A DNA stretch of 55,852 bases from an uncultured Clostridia bacterium (GCA_945829235.1 CALZUA010000021.1:1-55852), one strand, 5' to 3'. Shown: positions 40,534 through 50,339, counted from the first letter of the stretch. Numbers and translations are program-made. Notes: generated by a model not told the origin, from the letters alone.

Positions 40534-43518
40534 TTAATAGCTCAAATTACTGCGCGTGAAATATGCCTCAACGCCGTCCGAAATTGCTTCGGCGAGCAAA
40601 ACCTGATTGTCGGGATTTGCCAAAATCAGGCACTCGCGGTCGTTTGAAACAAAGCCCATTTCCAGAAGAATACACGGGAAGCCTTGCTCGCGAGTATAGC
40701 TCCAGTAGCTGTACTTGTCGCCGCGCAAGCTGTCCGTCCCATCGCCGTATATTCGGTCAAGGCAAGCCGCAACGTTCTCCGCAACTGCCTCAGCAAGCGG
40801 CTGTGACCACGGCGTGAAATAATACGCTTCCGTGCCGTGCGCGTCGGGACCCGCGGCGTTGCTATGCAACTCGATAAACAAATCCGCGTTGTAATAGGTT
40901 GCCGCACGCGGTCGCTCGCGGTTTGTTCGTCCAACCTCTTCGTTGTTCAAGCGGATAACCGTTGCCCCGCGCGACTGCAATTCCTCAACAATCATGTCGG
41001 CAACCGCGTAGTTTATCTCCGCTTCGGTTACCTGTCCGATTGCGCCCGTGTCCCATTTTCCCTCGTCATTCATACCGTGACCGGGGCTTATCACAATCGT
41101 TTTGCCCGAGAGCGTTGGCGTCGGTACCGGGAACATAAGTTGGAGATTTCTCTCCTCATCGTAGGTTGCCGTAACTCCGCTGTAAATGCCCGGCTGTCTT
41201 AACGTCAGCTTCATTCGGAATTTCGGTATTCCGTCCTGCTCAACGTGTTCCCACTCGCCTGCGCTGAACAGAGCGCAGTTCAAAAAGCTCGGGAGCGCGG
41301 TTACAGAGGTCACGTTGTCGAAGGTTATATAAATGTACTGCGCGTTAAAATTCGTCACACCAAACGGCCCGTCATAGCCCTCCACAAAGTCCTGCGAGGT
41401 GGTTATGTTGAAGCTTGTCCGATAGTCAAGAGAAAGCGTGATGAAGCTCCGTCCGCCCACGTTTCCGACAGCCTTTACATAAAGCGCGTTATAACCAAGT
41501 CCCGTGTCGTCAAACAGCGTGACGTAATCCTCGCGGTAACGCTTGCCCGAGGTTGTTATAACATAGCCGTCCGAGGAGGTTTTGTAGTAATCAATAGTGT
41601 TCGCGGGCATCTGCGAAAACTCCGGTGTCGGAATACGTCCCGTTGTTTCCGCGTCAAGAACATCGGTGTTGTTGCCGAGAACCTTGACGTAGGTCACAAT
41701 TTCGCCCGGCACATCGTCGATTATCGGGTCAATTCGTCCGACAATTTCACCTGTTCCCGCAGTAGACTGGTCGGGGATAATATCAACCTTGATGTCCTCC
41801 TTCGGCGGTTTTGGCTCGGGGAGCGCCTCAACCGTTATCGAGCCGCCTGTCATATATTTCTCGAAGCCCATGTAGTTGCCGTAGAAGCTGATGTTGCCGA
41901 GATTTTGCGTTTGCCCGACAATTCCCTTCGGTGCCGTGTAATAACCCAAAAACTCCGAGTAGGACGAGTCCTCGCCTATCTGTTCACCCGAGGCGATTTC
42001 CTTGAGGTTGACAATCTGCCCGTTTATAGACGCGGATACCGCCGAGCCGCTGTACGCAATCGCACCTATCGCAATTTTCGTGCCTCCCGCAACCGTGATG
42101 TTGTTCACGTTTTCAACCGACTTGAGCACCTCAACCCTACGCTCGATGTAATAATTGATTTTCTTGCCCTTGTGCTCGATTGTAAAACTGTTTCCGCCGA
42201 CATTCAGGTCTTTGGTGATGAGGAAGTTTCCGCGCTCGTTCAGCTCGATTTTTCTTCCATCAAAGTACACGTCAAAGTTCTCGTCAAACGTTCCCATAAA
42301 CTTTACGGTCGGGTCGTAGGTGACGAAGCTCGTGTACTGCGGCGTGACCATTTCAAGTCCCTCGAAAAGCGTTTCGGTGTTGATTTGGTCGGCAAAGTAT
42401 TTTTTGAGAGTATCCGCGGTATTGAGTATGTTTTCGCGAAGCGACTCATACGAATGGAACGCACTTCCGCCGATGTTCTTGAAATTCTCGTCCATAATTG
42501 TGAGCTGTCGAAGAAGCTGGTCCTCGTTCCAGCCGCTTCTGTTTCCTATTCGCTCGTTCAAGTGGCAAACGTAGCACTTCGCGCCGCTTTTCTCGGCAAG
42601 CTCGTACCACCACCCTACAACCTTCTCGAAATTGAGCGCGATATCCTCGGTTGAACCGTACGCTTTCAGCATAATAAAGTCCGCAAGCCCGCTCTCAATA
42701 TAGCTTTTCGTGTCGCAAAAGCCGTCAAAATACGCCTGCTTTGTGTCCGCGGTGTCCGAGCCGCCGTCCTTTGCCGAAGCGTTCGCCCACATATCCTCCA
42801 TAAGAATGCCGACAGCGGTTGTGTTGGAGGTCTTGCGGATTGCTTCGCTCACCGTGCGGATTATGTAACGGTTGGTTTCGTAGAGCCAGTTCTGGTAGCC
42901 GATGCCCGAACCCGAGCGCAGATACTCCGCGTACATTTCGGGTGTGTTCTCGGTGTAATAGTTGACGAGAATTATGCCCTCGCAGTTGTATTTCATCGCG
43001 AATTTGTGTACCGCCGCAGTAAAGCCCTCTTTCAGCCCGCCGCCGCTTTCCAGCACCTTTTTCACAAGCGAGTTTACGTCAAGCGTGAGGTACGCGCAAA
43101 GATTTGCCCCGTGCGAAGCGTCCAGCATCTTGTTCAGAACACAGTCGGTTTTGTCCAACTCAAAATCGTAAAAATCCTCATTTTCACCCGTGGAATTTAT
43201 GACAACCGCGTTCATTCCCAAGCCGATTATCTCCATACTGAGCGCGTTTAAATCGGTGTCTGCGGCGAAATCAACGTTCGGTGTAACAAAAACCGCGCGC
43301 ATATCTTTTTGCAGATAAATTTTGCTCTCGACTTGAAAGGGAGCGGTCTGCGGAGCTTCCGCACCGCCCGTTTGTGTTGTTCCCGAAGTATCCGTTGTTT
43401 CAGCAGTATCGGCAGTTCCCACGGTATCTTCGCTTGTTTCGGCAAAAGCTGTTATTGTTGACGAAAAAACCGAAATGCACAAAATCGCCGAAATTATTCC
43501 CCGTAATAGCTTTTTCAT
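40534..43518 (-). CDS. Secreted glycosidase-like protein fused to N-acetylmuramoyl-L-alanine amidase
   Basis: 994 residues, ATG with GGGGAAAAGTT. Signal peptide (ISAILCISVFSSTITAFAE), Thr/Ala linker, then a TIM-barrel-like domain at about 70-380 of the GHL10/DUF4015 type (DMRAVFVTPNVDFAA, LGMNAVVIN, GIILVNYY, ADFIMLKAYG). Beta-rich domains follow (about 400-560 and 620-780). The last 190 residues are an Amidase_3 zinc hydrolase: VISPGHGMNDEGKWDTGAIG, LFIELHSNA, ILLEMGFVSN. The amidase cuts the MurNAc-L-Ala bond of peptidoglycan. It sits next to a second GHL10-like gene in the same direction, so a cell-wall task such as septation or spore-cortex work is likely. Domain borders approximate. Confidence 0.88.
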   Translation of the reverse strand: MKKLLRGIISAILCISVFSSTITAFAETSEDTVGTADTAETTDTSGTTQTGGAEAPQTAPFQVESKIYLQKDMRAVFVTPNVDFAADTDLNALSMEIIGLGMNAVVINSTGENEDFYDFELDKTDCVLNKMLDASHGANLCAYLTLDVNSLVKKVLESGGGLKEGFTAAVHKFAMKYNCEGIILVNYYTENTPEMYAEYLRSGSGIGYQNWLYETNRYIIRTVSEAIRKTSNTTAVGILMEDMWANASAKDGGSDTADTKQAYFDGFCDTKSYIESGLADFIMLKAYGSTEDIALNFEKVVGWWYELAEKSGAKCYVCHLNERIGNRSGWNEDQLLRQLTIMDENFKNIGGSAFHSYESLRENILNTADTLKKYFADQINTETLFEGLEMVTPQYTSFVTYDPTVKFMGTFDENFDVYFDGRKIELNERGNFLITKDLNVGGNSFTIEHKGKKINYYIERRVEVLKSVENVNNITVAGGTKIAIGAIAYSGSAVSASINGQIVNLKEIASGEQIGEDSSYSEFLGYYTAPKGIVGQTQNLGNISFYGNYMGFEKYMTGGSITVEALPEPKPPKEDIKVDIIPDQSTAGTGEIVGRIDPIIDDVPGEIVTYVKVLGNNTDVLDAETTGRIPTPEFSQMPANTIDYYKTSSDGYVITTSGKRYREDYVTLFDDTGLGYNALYVKAVGNVGGRSFITLSLDYRTSFNITTSQDFVEGYDGPFGVTNFNAQYIYITFDNVTSVTALPSFLNCALFSAGEWEHVEQDGIPKFRMKLTLRQPGIYSGVTATYDEERNLQLMFPVPTPTLSGKTIVISPGHGMNDEGKWDTGAIGQVTEAEINYAVADMIVEELQSRGATVIRLNNEEVGRTNRERPRAATYYNADLFIELHSNAAGPDAHGTEAYYFTPWSQPLAEAVAENVAACLDRIYGDGTDSLRGDKYSYWSYTREQGFPCILLEMGFVSNDRECLILANPDNQVLLAEAISDGVEAYFTRSNLSY

Positions 43519-43561
43519 AACTTTTCCCCGTTTGTTTTCACGTTTTATCTTTGATTTATCC

Positions 43562-45097
43562 TCAATTCATCGCGGCTTTCAGAGCCTCAATTTCGCGGTC
43601 AACCTGACTTTGCACGGAATAATCCGCGTTGAAAACCGCGCCGTAGCTGTAAATTCCTATTCCCCCGTAGGCGGACAGCTCGCGCGATACCAAAAACTGC
43701 CGTTTCAGGATATCCTCGTCGGTTATCCACTCCCTGTTTCCGTCACCCGCCCACTTGTCCTCAAGACCGAGCTTTGCCGAGGTTATCCCGACAATCAGCG
43801 GGATATTTCCCGAATACGCGAGGTTGTTCCAAGTGTTTACGCACTCCTCAAACGGCTCGGCGGAGTTCTTGAAACCATAGTAAATCTGCGGCATTATGTA
43901 GTCGATATAGCCGCTTTCGGTACACCATTTTTTGACATCAATGTACATATAATTGTAGTTGTTGTACATACTGCCCTGACAGCTAACTCCGAAAATTGCC
44001 GAGCTGTTGCCGCGCTTCACCGCATTGTAGAGCGAAGAAACCAGCTTGTCGCAGTTCGCGAGCCTGAACTCCGAGAGTGACGACAAGCCGCTCTGCGAGA
44101 AAGCCGCACTGTCGAAATAGGTGTCGGTTGTGGGATAGAAATAGTCGTCGATGTGAACACCGTCTACGTCGTAATTTGCGGTAATTTCACGCGCACCGTC
44201 CGCGATTAGCTCGACAACCTCGCTGTACGCGGGATTTAAATAGTAATAGCTCCCGACCTGAACCAGCCGCGTTTCGCCGCCAGCCCAGTTGTACATCGGG
44301 TAACCGCTTTCGCGCTCGATATCCGATACCGCGCACCCACGAAGCGGGTTTATCCACGCTTGGAACGACAATCCGCGCGCGTGCGCTTCCTCAATCATAA
44401 CATCAAGCGGGTCATAGTAACCGCCGAGATATTTGGTTCTCGGGAAGAAATCCGAGCTGTAATACGCGTCACCGTGCGAGCGGACGTGAACGTATACCGT
44501 GTTAATTCCGAGAGATTTGCAGTTGTCATAAATGTACGAAATTCCGCTTCGGAAAGCGCTTTCCGAGCCGCTCGAAATTCCCGCGAGGTCTATGTACGAA
44601 ATCCACATTCCTTTAACCTCGCTGTAATTCAGCGCGCGGTAGTTGTTCACGCCAAAATCAGCCGGAGGAAGCGGCTGTTCCGATGATGACGATGATGACG
44701 AGCAACTTGTTTGAGATGAAGACGATGAGCTTTCAATTGAAGATATTATTGATGAAGAGCTTGAAGAAGAGTCCGAGTCGCTTTCCAAAACGCTTTCCGA
44801 AACGCTTCCCGCGGCGGAATAGCTTGACGTTTCAGAAATCTGAGTTTTTCCGCCCTCCGAAGAGCTTGGATAAACCGATGAACTTGCGGAACTTGATGAA
44901 GAATCTCCCGATGAGCTTCCTGCGGACGAATTGACGGAATAAGAGGTGCTCGAGCCGTAGGAAATCACGCCCTCGGACGAGCCGAGCGATACTCCCCCCG
45001 CGTCAATTACACTCACGGTTTCCTTCTTTTCCTGTGCCTTGCACCCGCAAAGTCCCAGTGCCGCCGCCGCTATCAAAGCAATTATTTTATTTTTCAT
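43562..45097 (-). CDS. GHL10/DUF187-type glycoside-hydrolase-like lipoprotein
   Basis: 511 residues. Lipoprotein signal ending LGLCGC (Cys19), a Ser-rich linker of about 120 residues, then a TIM-barrel domain from about 160: YSEVKGMWISYIDLAG, LGINTVYVHVRSHGDAYY, LSFQAWINPLRG, DVDGVHIDDYFYP, YIDYIMPQIYYGF. These are the hallmark segments of GHL10 proteins, thought to act on peptidoglycan-related glycans. Surface-anchored. Likely co-transcribed with the downstream amidase fusion (43 bp apart). Confidence 0.9.
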   Translation of the reverse strand: MKNKIIALIAAAALGLCGCKAQEKKETVSVIDAGGVSLGSSEGVISYGSSTSYSVNSSAGSSSGDSSSSSASSSVYPSSSEGGKTQISETSSYSAAGSVSESVLESDSDSSSSSSSIISSIESSSSSSQTSCSSSSSSSEQPLPPADFGVNNYRALNYSEVKGMWISYIDLAGISSGSESAFRSGISYIYDNCKSLGINTVYVHVRSHGDAYYSSDFFPRTKYLGGYYDPLDVMIEEAHARGLSFQAWINPLRGCAVSDIERESGYPMYNWAGGETRLVQVGSYYYLNPAYSEVVELIADGAREITANYDVDGVHIDDYFYPTTDTYFDSAAFSQSGLSSLSEFRLANCDKLVSSLYNAVKRGNSSAIFGVSCQGSMYNNYNYMYIDVKKWCTESGYIDYIMPQIYYGFKNSAEPFEECVNTWNNLAYSGNIPLIVGITSAKLGLEDKWAGDGNREWITDEDILKRQFLVSRELSAYGGIGIYSYGAVFNADYSVQSQVDREIEALKAAMN

Positions 45098-45142
45098 TGT
45101 TATTTCCCCAAAAATTACATATTTCTACTTATAGTTATAAAT

Positions 45143-45171
45143 ATTTTACCATAATAATGCAGTTTTGTCAA
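45143..45171 (-). promoter_or_regulatory. Promoter of the GHL10-amidase pair
   Basis: Minus strand TTGACA (45171-45166), 17-nt spacer, TAAAAT (45148-45143). Confidence 0.85.
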
Positions 45172-45218
45172 TACTTTATTATATTGACAACCAAAAAAAT
45201 TATCCTAAAATTTATAGC

Positions 45219-45267
45219 AAAACGCCGTGCTGTTGCCCAAAAATCAAGCGGGACAGCACGGCGTTTT
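45219..45267 (-). terminator. Native spoVT terminator
   Basis: AAAACGCCGTGCTGT and its perfect complement (15 bp), 19-nt loop, directly after the stop at 45273. Confidence 0.88.
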
Positions 45268-45272
45268 GTAAA

Positions 45273-45731
45273 TTACTCTTCCATTTGTTTGCCGAAATAC
45301 ATCGCGGCGGCTTGCACCAGCGCGGACTGCTCAGCGGTAGCGGCGTCCTTTTCGTTGTCGCCGGCAAGCATTATCACAGCGCCGTTGACATCGCCCGATG
45401 CCAAAATCGGCGAGCACACAAGCGCATAGCGGTCAACGCCCTCAATCGGGTTCAAGCGCTTATCATCGCTGTTTTTGAGAACGTAACTCTTGCGTTGCTC
45501 AATCAAATCCTCAAGCGAACCCGAAACGCGCCGCTCGATTATCTCCTTCTTGGACATTCCCGATACCGCAATAACGTGGTCGCGGTCGCAAATCACCGCG
45601 GGACACCCGCCAACCTTTGACAAAACGTCCGCATACTGCGAAGCGGTACTGCTGATTTCACCCACGGGCGAGTACTTTTTGAAGATAACCTCACCCTCGG
45701 GGCTAGTGTATATTTCAAGGGGGTCGCCCTC
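45273..45731 (-). pseudogene. spoVT: spoVT, 3' part only
   Basis: 152 codons equal to about residues 27-178 of SpoVT, the AbrB-like regulator of late forespore genes. The remaining part includes the second half of the AbrB swapped hairpin (EGDPLEIYTSPEGEVIFKKYSP) and the whole GAF-like domain (CPAVICDRDHVIAVSGMSKKE, SPILASGDVNGAVIMLAGD). The first 25-30 codons, with the start and the conserved VIPKEIRR strand, are missing from the window. If the element excises, they would rejoin at this point. Confidence 0.88.
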
Positions 45732-47432
45732 GCTGAAAACATTGACACGGATAACCTTGTCCTTTCTGCAAGGACTTTTTTGGGTGACCGTTTTTGAGAT
45801 ATTAACCGTGTCACAATTAAAATTTGCGGTAAGCCCTTTCTGCGGCTCAAGACGAAGCAGAGCGTCAATATTCGATTTCAGCTTTATCTCAACCTTGTCC
45901 TCGAAAACTAAAATCTTTTCGATTATCACTTCAAGGTCGGCACGAGTAAGAGTATCCTTTTCGATTATATCGTTGAAGATATCTATCGCGGTTTTAGCTG
46001 TTCGATTGACCCGCACAACCGCGCTCTGCTTTTCCGCCACAATCCCAATTTGGCTTTCAAGGGAGTCGATTTGCTTTGCAAGGTCATCAATCATTTCGCC
46101 GTAGGTTTCATCATAGAGAGCCTCGTTTTCAGGATTTCGGGCTATCTCCTTTATCTTCTGCCGCGCGAGCAGTTTAATCTCGGATTTCGCGTCCTCTATT
46201 CTGTCACGCAGTATCTCAACGGTTGATTTCGTCTGACTTGTTTCAACCTTTTCTTCCCTGAGCGCCTCATCAAGCTTTGCAATCATCTCCTGCGAGTTGT
46301 CGCGCACCATTCTGATGTACGCTTTCAGCGCTTCATCAAGCACGGCGCATTTAGTGTGGTGAGAAGTACAGCCCTGCAAGCCGCGCCTGTGGTAGCTTCC
46401 GCAGGTATAAGCGGGATCTCGCTTGGGGTTGCTGATAGAGAACATCGGCGCACCGCAGTCTCCGCAGAAGATAAACCCGGAATAGACATTGTCGTATTTC
46501 TTCACGCCGCGGTAGTGCCCCTCGGTGCGGCTTTCAAGCTGCTTCTGTACACTGCTGAACAGCCTGTAATCCACAATTGCTTCATGATGATTTTCAAAAA
46601 CGATATGCTCACTTTCGTCTGTCTTGAAATCCGCTCCGTTTATCTTGCGCCGCTTGTATTTTGCCTGTCGGAAGGTGCCTATATAGAAATCGTTGCGCAG
46701 TATCTCCGAAATTGTTATTATGCTCCACTCAGATTTGGCACGGCACTTAACCTCCTCACCCTCCGCTATTCGACGCTGTTCCTCGTGCATTCGCGGTGTA
46801 GGAATATTGCTGTCGGTGAGGTAGTTCGCTATTTTGCGGTAGCCGTTACCCTCTGAATACATTCGGAATATCTTGCGTACAACCTCGGCACACTCCTCCT
46901 CAACCTCAATGGTCGGGTTCTTGCCGCTCGTCATTCTGTAACCGTATGGCACAGCGCACAGCCACTTCCCTTCCTGTTGGCGGTTTTTAATAACGCTCTT
47001 GACCTTTTTGCTGGCGTCCGTGACAGGCATTTCGTTGATGAGAAAGCGGAACTGTATCTGCACCCACTCGTCGCAGGTCGGATAATCGATGCCATCGCCG
47101 ATTGCGATAATCCGCACACCTCTGTCACGCAAATCCTCCAGCTCCACAAGACCCTTGCTGTTACGGCGGGAAAAACGGCTGAAATCCTTAACCACAAGTA
47201 TCTGATGTTCGCCGCGAATGAGCTTTCGGCGCATTATCTGATAGAACTCGCGCTGGTCAAATGTGTAGCCCGAACGGTCTCTGTCCGCATAAAATGTAAG
47301 CTCCGCATCGGGGAACTTAGTCCGCACATAATCCTCAATTATAGCTTTCTGGTTCTCAATCGAAGTATTATCCCTGTCAAGCTCCTCATCTACCGAAATT
47401 CGGCAGTAGCCTGCAATACTAATTCTTTCCAA
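45273..47432 (-). CDS. Large serine recombinase fused in frame to the SpoVT C-terminal part
   Basis: 719 residues from TTG 47432 (GAAAGGATTTGATACA). Resolvase domain 1-150 with catalytic Ser in AGYCRISVDEE, EDRDRSG-like YADRDRSGY and VVKDFSRFSRR; recombinase domain about 165-275 (GYRMTSGKNPTIEVEEECAEVV, ILRNDFYIG); zinc ribbon CGDCGAPMFS...YTCGSYHRRGLQGC; coiled coil about 385-470; beta-rich end DKVEIKLKSNIDALLRLEP. At residue 568 (DNA 45731) it passes without stop into SpoVT sequence (EGDPLEIYTSPEGEVIFKKYSP) and continues to the SpoVT C-terminus (FGKQMEE). Free recombinases of this type end near residue 540-560. The simplest reading: the element's attachment site is the recombinase 3' end and integration into spoVT made the fusion. 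Whether the fused protein is active is unknown. Confidence 0.92.
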   Translation of the reverse strand: MERISIAGYCRISVDEELDRDNTSIENQKAIIEDYVRTKFPDAELTFYADRDRSGYTFDQREFYQIMRRKLIRGEHQILVVKDFSRFSRRNSKGLVELEDLRDRGVRIIAIGDGIDYPTCDEWVQIQFRFLINEMPVTDASKKVKSVIKNRQQEGKWLCAVPYGYRMTSGKNPTIEVEEECAEVVRKIFRMYSEGNGYRKIANYLTDSNIPTPRMHEEQRRIAEGEEVKCRAKSEWSIITISEILRNDFYIGTFRQAKYKRRKINGADFKTDESEHIVFENHHEAIVDYRLFSSVQKQLESRTEGHYRGVKKYDNVYSGFIFCGDCGAPMFSISNPKRDPAYTCGSYHRRGLQGCTSHHTKCAVLDEALKAYIRMVRDNSQEMIAKLDEALREEKVETSQTKSTVEILRDRIEDAKSEIKLLARQKIKEIARNPENEALYDETYGEMIDDLAKQIDSLESQIGIVAEKQSAVVRVNRTAKTAIDIFNDIIEKDTLTRADLEVIIEKILVFEDKVEIKLKSNIDALLRLEPQKGLTANFNCDTVNISKTVTQKSPCRKDKVIRVNVFSEGDPLEIYTSPEGEVIFKKYSPVGEISSTASQYADVLSKVGGCPAVICDRDHVIAVSGMSKKEIIERRVSGSLEDLIEQRKSYVLKNSDDKRLNPIEGVDRYALVCSPILASGDVNGAVIMLAGDNEKDAATAEQSALVQAAAMYFGKQMEE
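45721..45745. other. Probable attachment junction in spoVT
   Basis: The homology to SpoVT begins at GAGGGCGAC (45731) on the minus strand, just after the recombinase-specific VIRVNVFS. Large serine recombinases cross over at a 2-bp core inside such a point; the exact core cannot be fixed without the other junction. Confidence 0.6.
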
Positions 47433-47542
47433 TGTATCAAATCCTTTCGGAATAATTATATACAATATTGTACCACAAAAAATAAAGAAATGCAAGTGTC
47501 TGCGATAAAATCAGAGCGACCCGTATAGAGCCGCTCTGTATC

Positions 47543-47803
47543 TTATGCCGGTTCGGGCGTGTGTCCCGACATCATTTCCGCCTTGACCTCCTGTTCCGCC
47601 ATCTTCATACGATTCGTTTTCAAGAGGTACAGCGTCGGTTCAAATAAGTCCTCAGAACCGGATTTCATTATTATCAGCTTGTATTTCTTCTGTCGGAGCG
47701 GCGCAATTTCGCGCTCCAGCTCGTCCGGGATAGGTCGGTCGGATTCCTGCGTGGACTTCCAGACCAGTATCAGCTTCTTGTCGTGATAAATGTCCGCTCT
47801 CAA
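47543..47803 (-). CDS. Small protein of unknown function beside the recombinase
   Basis: 86 residues from TTG 47803, chosen because AAAGGAGGTGTCACT precedes it (an ATG 13 codons upstream spans the ribosome site). MRADIYHDKKLILVWKS, then DELEREIAPLRQKKYKLIIMKSG and EPTLYLLKTNRM. No motif recognised. It may be a recombination directionality factor by position, but nothing in the sequence proves it. Confidence 0.55.
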   Translation of the reverse strand: MRADIYHDKKLILVWKSTQESDRPIPDELEREIAPLRQKKYKLIIMKSGSEDLFEPTLYLLKTNRMKMAEQEVKAEMMSGHTPEPA

Positions 47804-47899
47804 AGTGACACCTCCTTTCGTTTCAAACAATATGATTTCCACCCGCTTGGCAATTTATTCCTTATAATAATATATCACCGAGCAAACGGACTTTTCCTG

Positions 47900-50311
47900 T
47901 CAATTCTGCTTGGGGACAATTATCTTTACAGGATAGTCGATACGGCATTTATCAGTGCTTATACTGCCCTTTACCACACATTCGCCCCTGTCAAGCGAGT
48001 TAAGGAGCTCTCTCAATTCCGTATTGGCAGAGCTTGAGTCCAGTTGTTTGAGCGCGTCCACGGTCTTGACGGGTTTGAATACAACCTTCGTCCGGCAAAG
48101 CGACTGCATTTTCACAGCGTCTGTGCCATTACCCTGACTGAGATACTGCGTGGAAAGAAACGCCATAATACCATGTTTCGCGCCCTGACGCAGCACTTTC
48201 ATAAGCGGAGATTTGCTGTTCATTGAAAACTCCTGACATTCGTCGAGAATTAGGATACAAGGCGTTTTGTCGTCAAGCCTGACCTTGTTAGCGAAAAATT
48301 CTGCGAGAGCGTTGTCGGCGCTTTCCTCGTATTCCACATCTATTATTGATATTCCATTGTTAGAAAACACCTCTTTCCAATCCATTCGTTTGACTTCGCC
48401 GCCGACTATTGAAAGCGAGTAGGACCGCGGTTCATTCCTGAGTTCGTCAGAGTATTTGTAAACGCTTATTTTATCACCGGAAAGCGATATCCTGCTTTCA
48501 GCCGAACCGATATTTACAACCTTAATTCCGGCGCTCACCGCCTGCCGTGCGATATTTTCCAGAAATGTACTTTTGCCCGTTCGTGTGTTACCCGTTATCA
48601 TCACATGACAGTTTTCCGAACCATCAAGCGCATCGATAGCAAAGTACACAGAAGTTGCATTGCTTTCGCCGATTTTCAGCATCAGCTGCGGCTTGGCTCC
48701 GTGAAAGCCGTTAAATTCAAACCGAATATCACCCGCCCGAAAGATATCGCTCTGCCTTAGAGTGTACATTCTTATCACCTTCTCGTTAATATTTACCGCT
48801 TTTTGAAATCCGCTTTCAGCTATAAGCAGTTTTTTGCTCTTAAGTATGTCGAATAGCTGTTTAGTCATTATTTTAAGCTGTCCCGAAATGTGCTGCATTG
48901 TCGAGCGGGTTAAATGAACATAATCGCCGTTTACAAGCAGCTGATTTTCGCTTTCGTTGAAATTATCCTTTGTCACAACTTGGAAATCCCTCACAGTACA
49001 CAAATAATTTATGAAAGCGGCAGAGGCATCGATTGTGCTGCCATCGAATATTCCGAAAACGAAATCCACAAGTTCGTTCATAAGCTTAGTGCGCCATGTT
49101 TCGTCAAGGATTTGCAGATATGACTCCGACATTGCCATAAGCAGCGCCGCTGTATTTGCAACGCTTGATTTTGCCACATCTCGGTATTTCTCCGAATATT
49201 TCCGATAACGGTTCATAAGCTCGGTCATAAAGTCCACATTATCAAGAGCTTTTACTACAAACCAGTTCCGCAAAGGGGCATATTCTTTCAGCCGGAACTC
49301 GTCGCACTCAAAGCACAAGAAACGTTCAGACAAATCATCGGAGTGGTTGCTAAAATTCTTTTCGGTAATGTAAATCGAAAATCCGTCGGGTGAATTATTC
49401 GGCTGTGTCGTCATTTTCTTTTTAAGATACGGTGAAAAAGTGTCTATCATAATAACCGGGCACTTTTCCGCGCTGTAATTGCTGTCATTGGTCTGTATAT
49501 CAACGATATCCGGCATAAGGTGTTCCAATAAAACAGCTGTTTCCGATGCATCGTTTACATGAATACAAACACTTGAAAGATTCGTTAAGCCATAGAGCTT
49601 TAACATTTGCATGAAGTCAGCCGCCAAAAGCGTTGAACCCAACAAAACAGCCTGACAGTTCGTAGTTTTACCGTACCTGATACCAAGGCACCTCGACAGT
49701 TTCGCCGAATTAAAGCCGCTCTCGAAACCGTTCCTGAATTCACACTCTTTGTCTGTAAGCAGCTTGCCGTACTCGTTTAGCCACCAGCCGAGCATTTTTG
49801 TCGTGGGAGTTAGTTCGGCTATTTTTGGAATAGCGTCCCTCAGCCAGATATCAAGATACTTTTTATTGATAAATATCCCAACTTTTTGAAGATTTTTCTG
49901 TAGAATTGAGCTGTAGCAGAAAACTTCCTCACATATTGAGATGGACGTTTTGTCTTGAGAGGGCGTTTTAACTTCCAAATTGATAAACTTATTTTTGGAG
50001 CTGGGCAGTTCTCCGTAATGAAGTCTATATTCGTAGCTACCAATCTCGAAAGTGCCTTTGCAAGCAAATCTTAACGAGGTGCCGTAGTTGTGAATCTTCT
50101 GCCGATCCGTTCCTGATGAGAAGAACATATCATGATATTTATCCGTGTCGGTTTCCGTGTAAAATTGCCTTGATTTCTTATATATCATTGCATTGCTCTC
50201 TTTGTTTGCCTCAACGACCTCGTAAACTCCGGATAAAGATTTTACTGTCTTGTCAGATCTGGTGTTACGGTTTGTATTCATTACATCGTTCCGCATTAAA
50301 AAATCGTTCAT
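47900..50311 (-). CDS. HerA/VirB4-like ATPase of the right element
   Basis: 803 residues from MNDFLMRNDVMNTNR (GGGAGGAAAAAAC). The N-terminal 540 residues match no family I recognise. The C-terminal P-loop domain has Walker A GNTRTGKST (574-582), Walker B CILILDECQEF (Asp-Glu at 690-691) and the FTSK/HerA-like LRQGAKHGIMAFLSTQYLSQG sensor region. This combination is typical of DNA-pumping or secretion ATPases (HerA-FtsK-VirB4 clade). It could move DNA for transfer or packaging, or act in defence. Transcribed away from the 633-residue gene, with a shared spacer of 150 bp. Confidence 0.75.
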   Translation of the reverse strand: MNDFLMRNDVMNTNRNTRSDKTVKSLSGVYEVVEANKESNAMIYKKSRQFYTETDTDKYHDMFFSSGTDRQKIHNYGTSLRFACKGTFEIGSYEYRLHYGELPSSKNKFINLEVKTPSQDKTSISICEEVFCYSSILQKNLQKVGIFINKKYLDIWLRDAIPKIAELTPTTKMLGWWLNEYGKLLTDKECEFRNGFESGFNSAKLSRCLGIRYGKTTNCQAVLLGSTLLAADFMQMLKLYGLTNLSSVCIHVNDASETAVLLEHLMPDIVDIQTNDSNYSAEKCPVIMIDTFSPYLKKKMTTQPNNSPDGFSIYITEKNFSNHSDDLSERFLCFECDEFRLKEYAPLRNWFVVKALDNVDFMTELMNRYRKYSEKYRDVAKSSVANTAALLMAMSESYLQILDETWRTKLMNELVDFVFGIFDGSTIDASAAFINYLCTVRDFQVVTKDNFNESENQLLVNGDYVHLTRSTMQHISGQLKIMTKQLFDILKSKKLLIAESGFQKAVNINEKVIRMYTLRQSDIFRAGDIRFEFNGFHGAKPQLMLKIGESNATSVYFAIDALDGSENCHVMITGNTRTGKSTFLENIARQAVSAGIKVVNIGSAESRISLSGDKISVYKYSDELRNEPRSYSLSIVGGEVKRMDWKEVFSNNGISIIDVEYEESADNALAEFFANKVRLDDKTPCILILDECQEFSMNSKSPLMKVLRQGAKHGIMAFLSTQYLSQGNGTDAVKMQSLCRTKVVFKPVKTVDALKQLDSSSANTELRELLNSLDRGECVVKGSISTDKCRIDYPVKIIVPKQN

Positions 50312-50339
50312 GTTTTTTCCTCCCGGTTTGTTGTTTTGT

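Noticed and set aside
41245-42654. 469-codon plus-strand frame
   Set aside because: Exact antisense of the amidase-fusion gene; basic, low-information sequence and no start signal.
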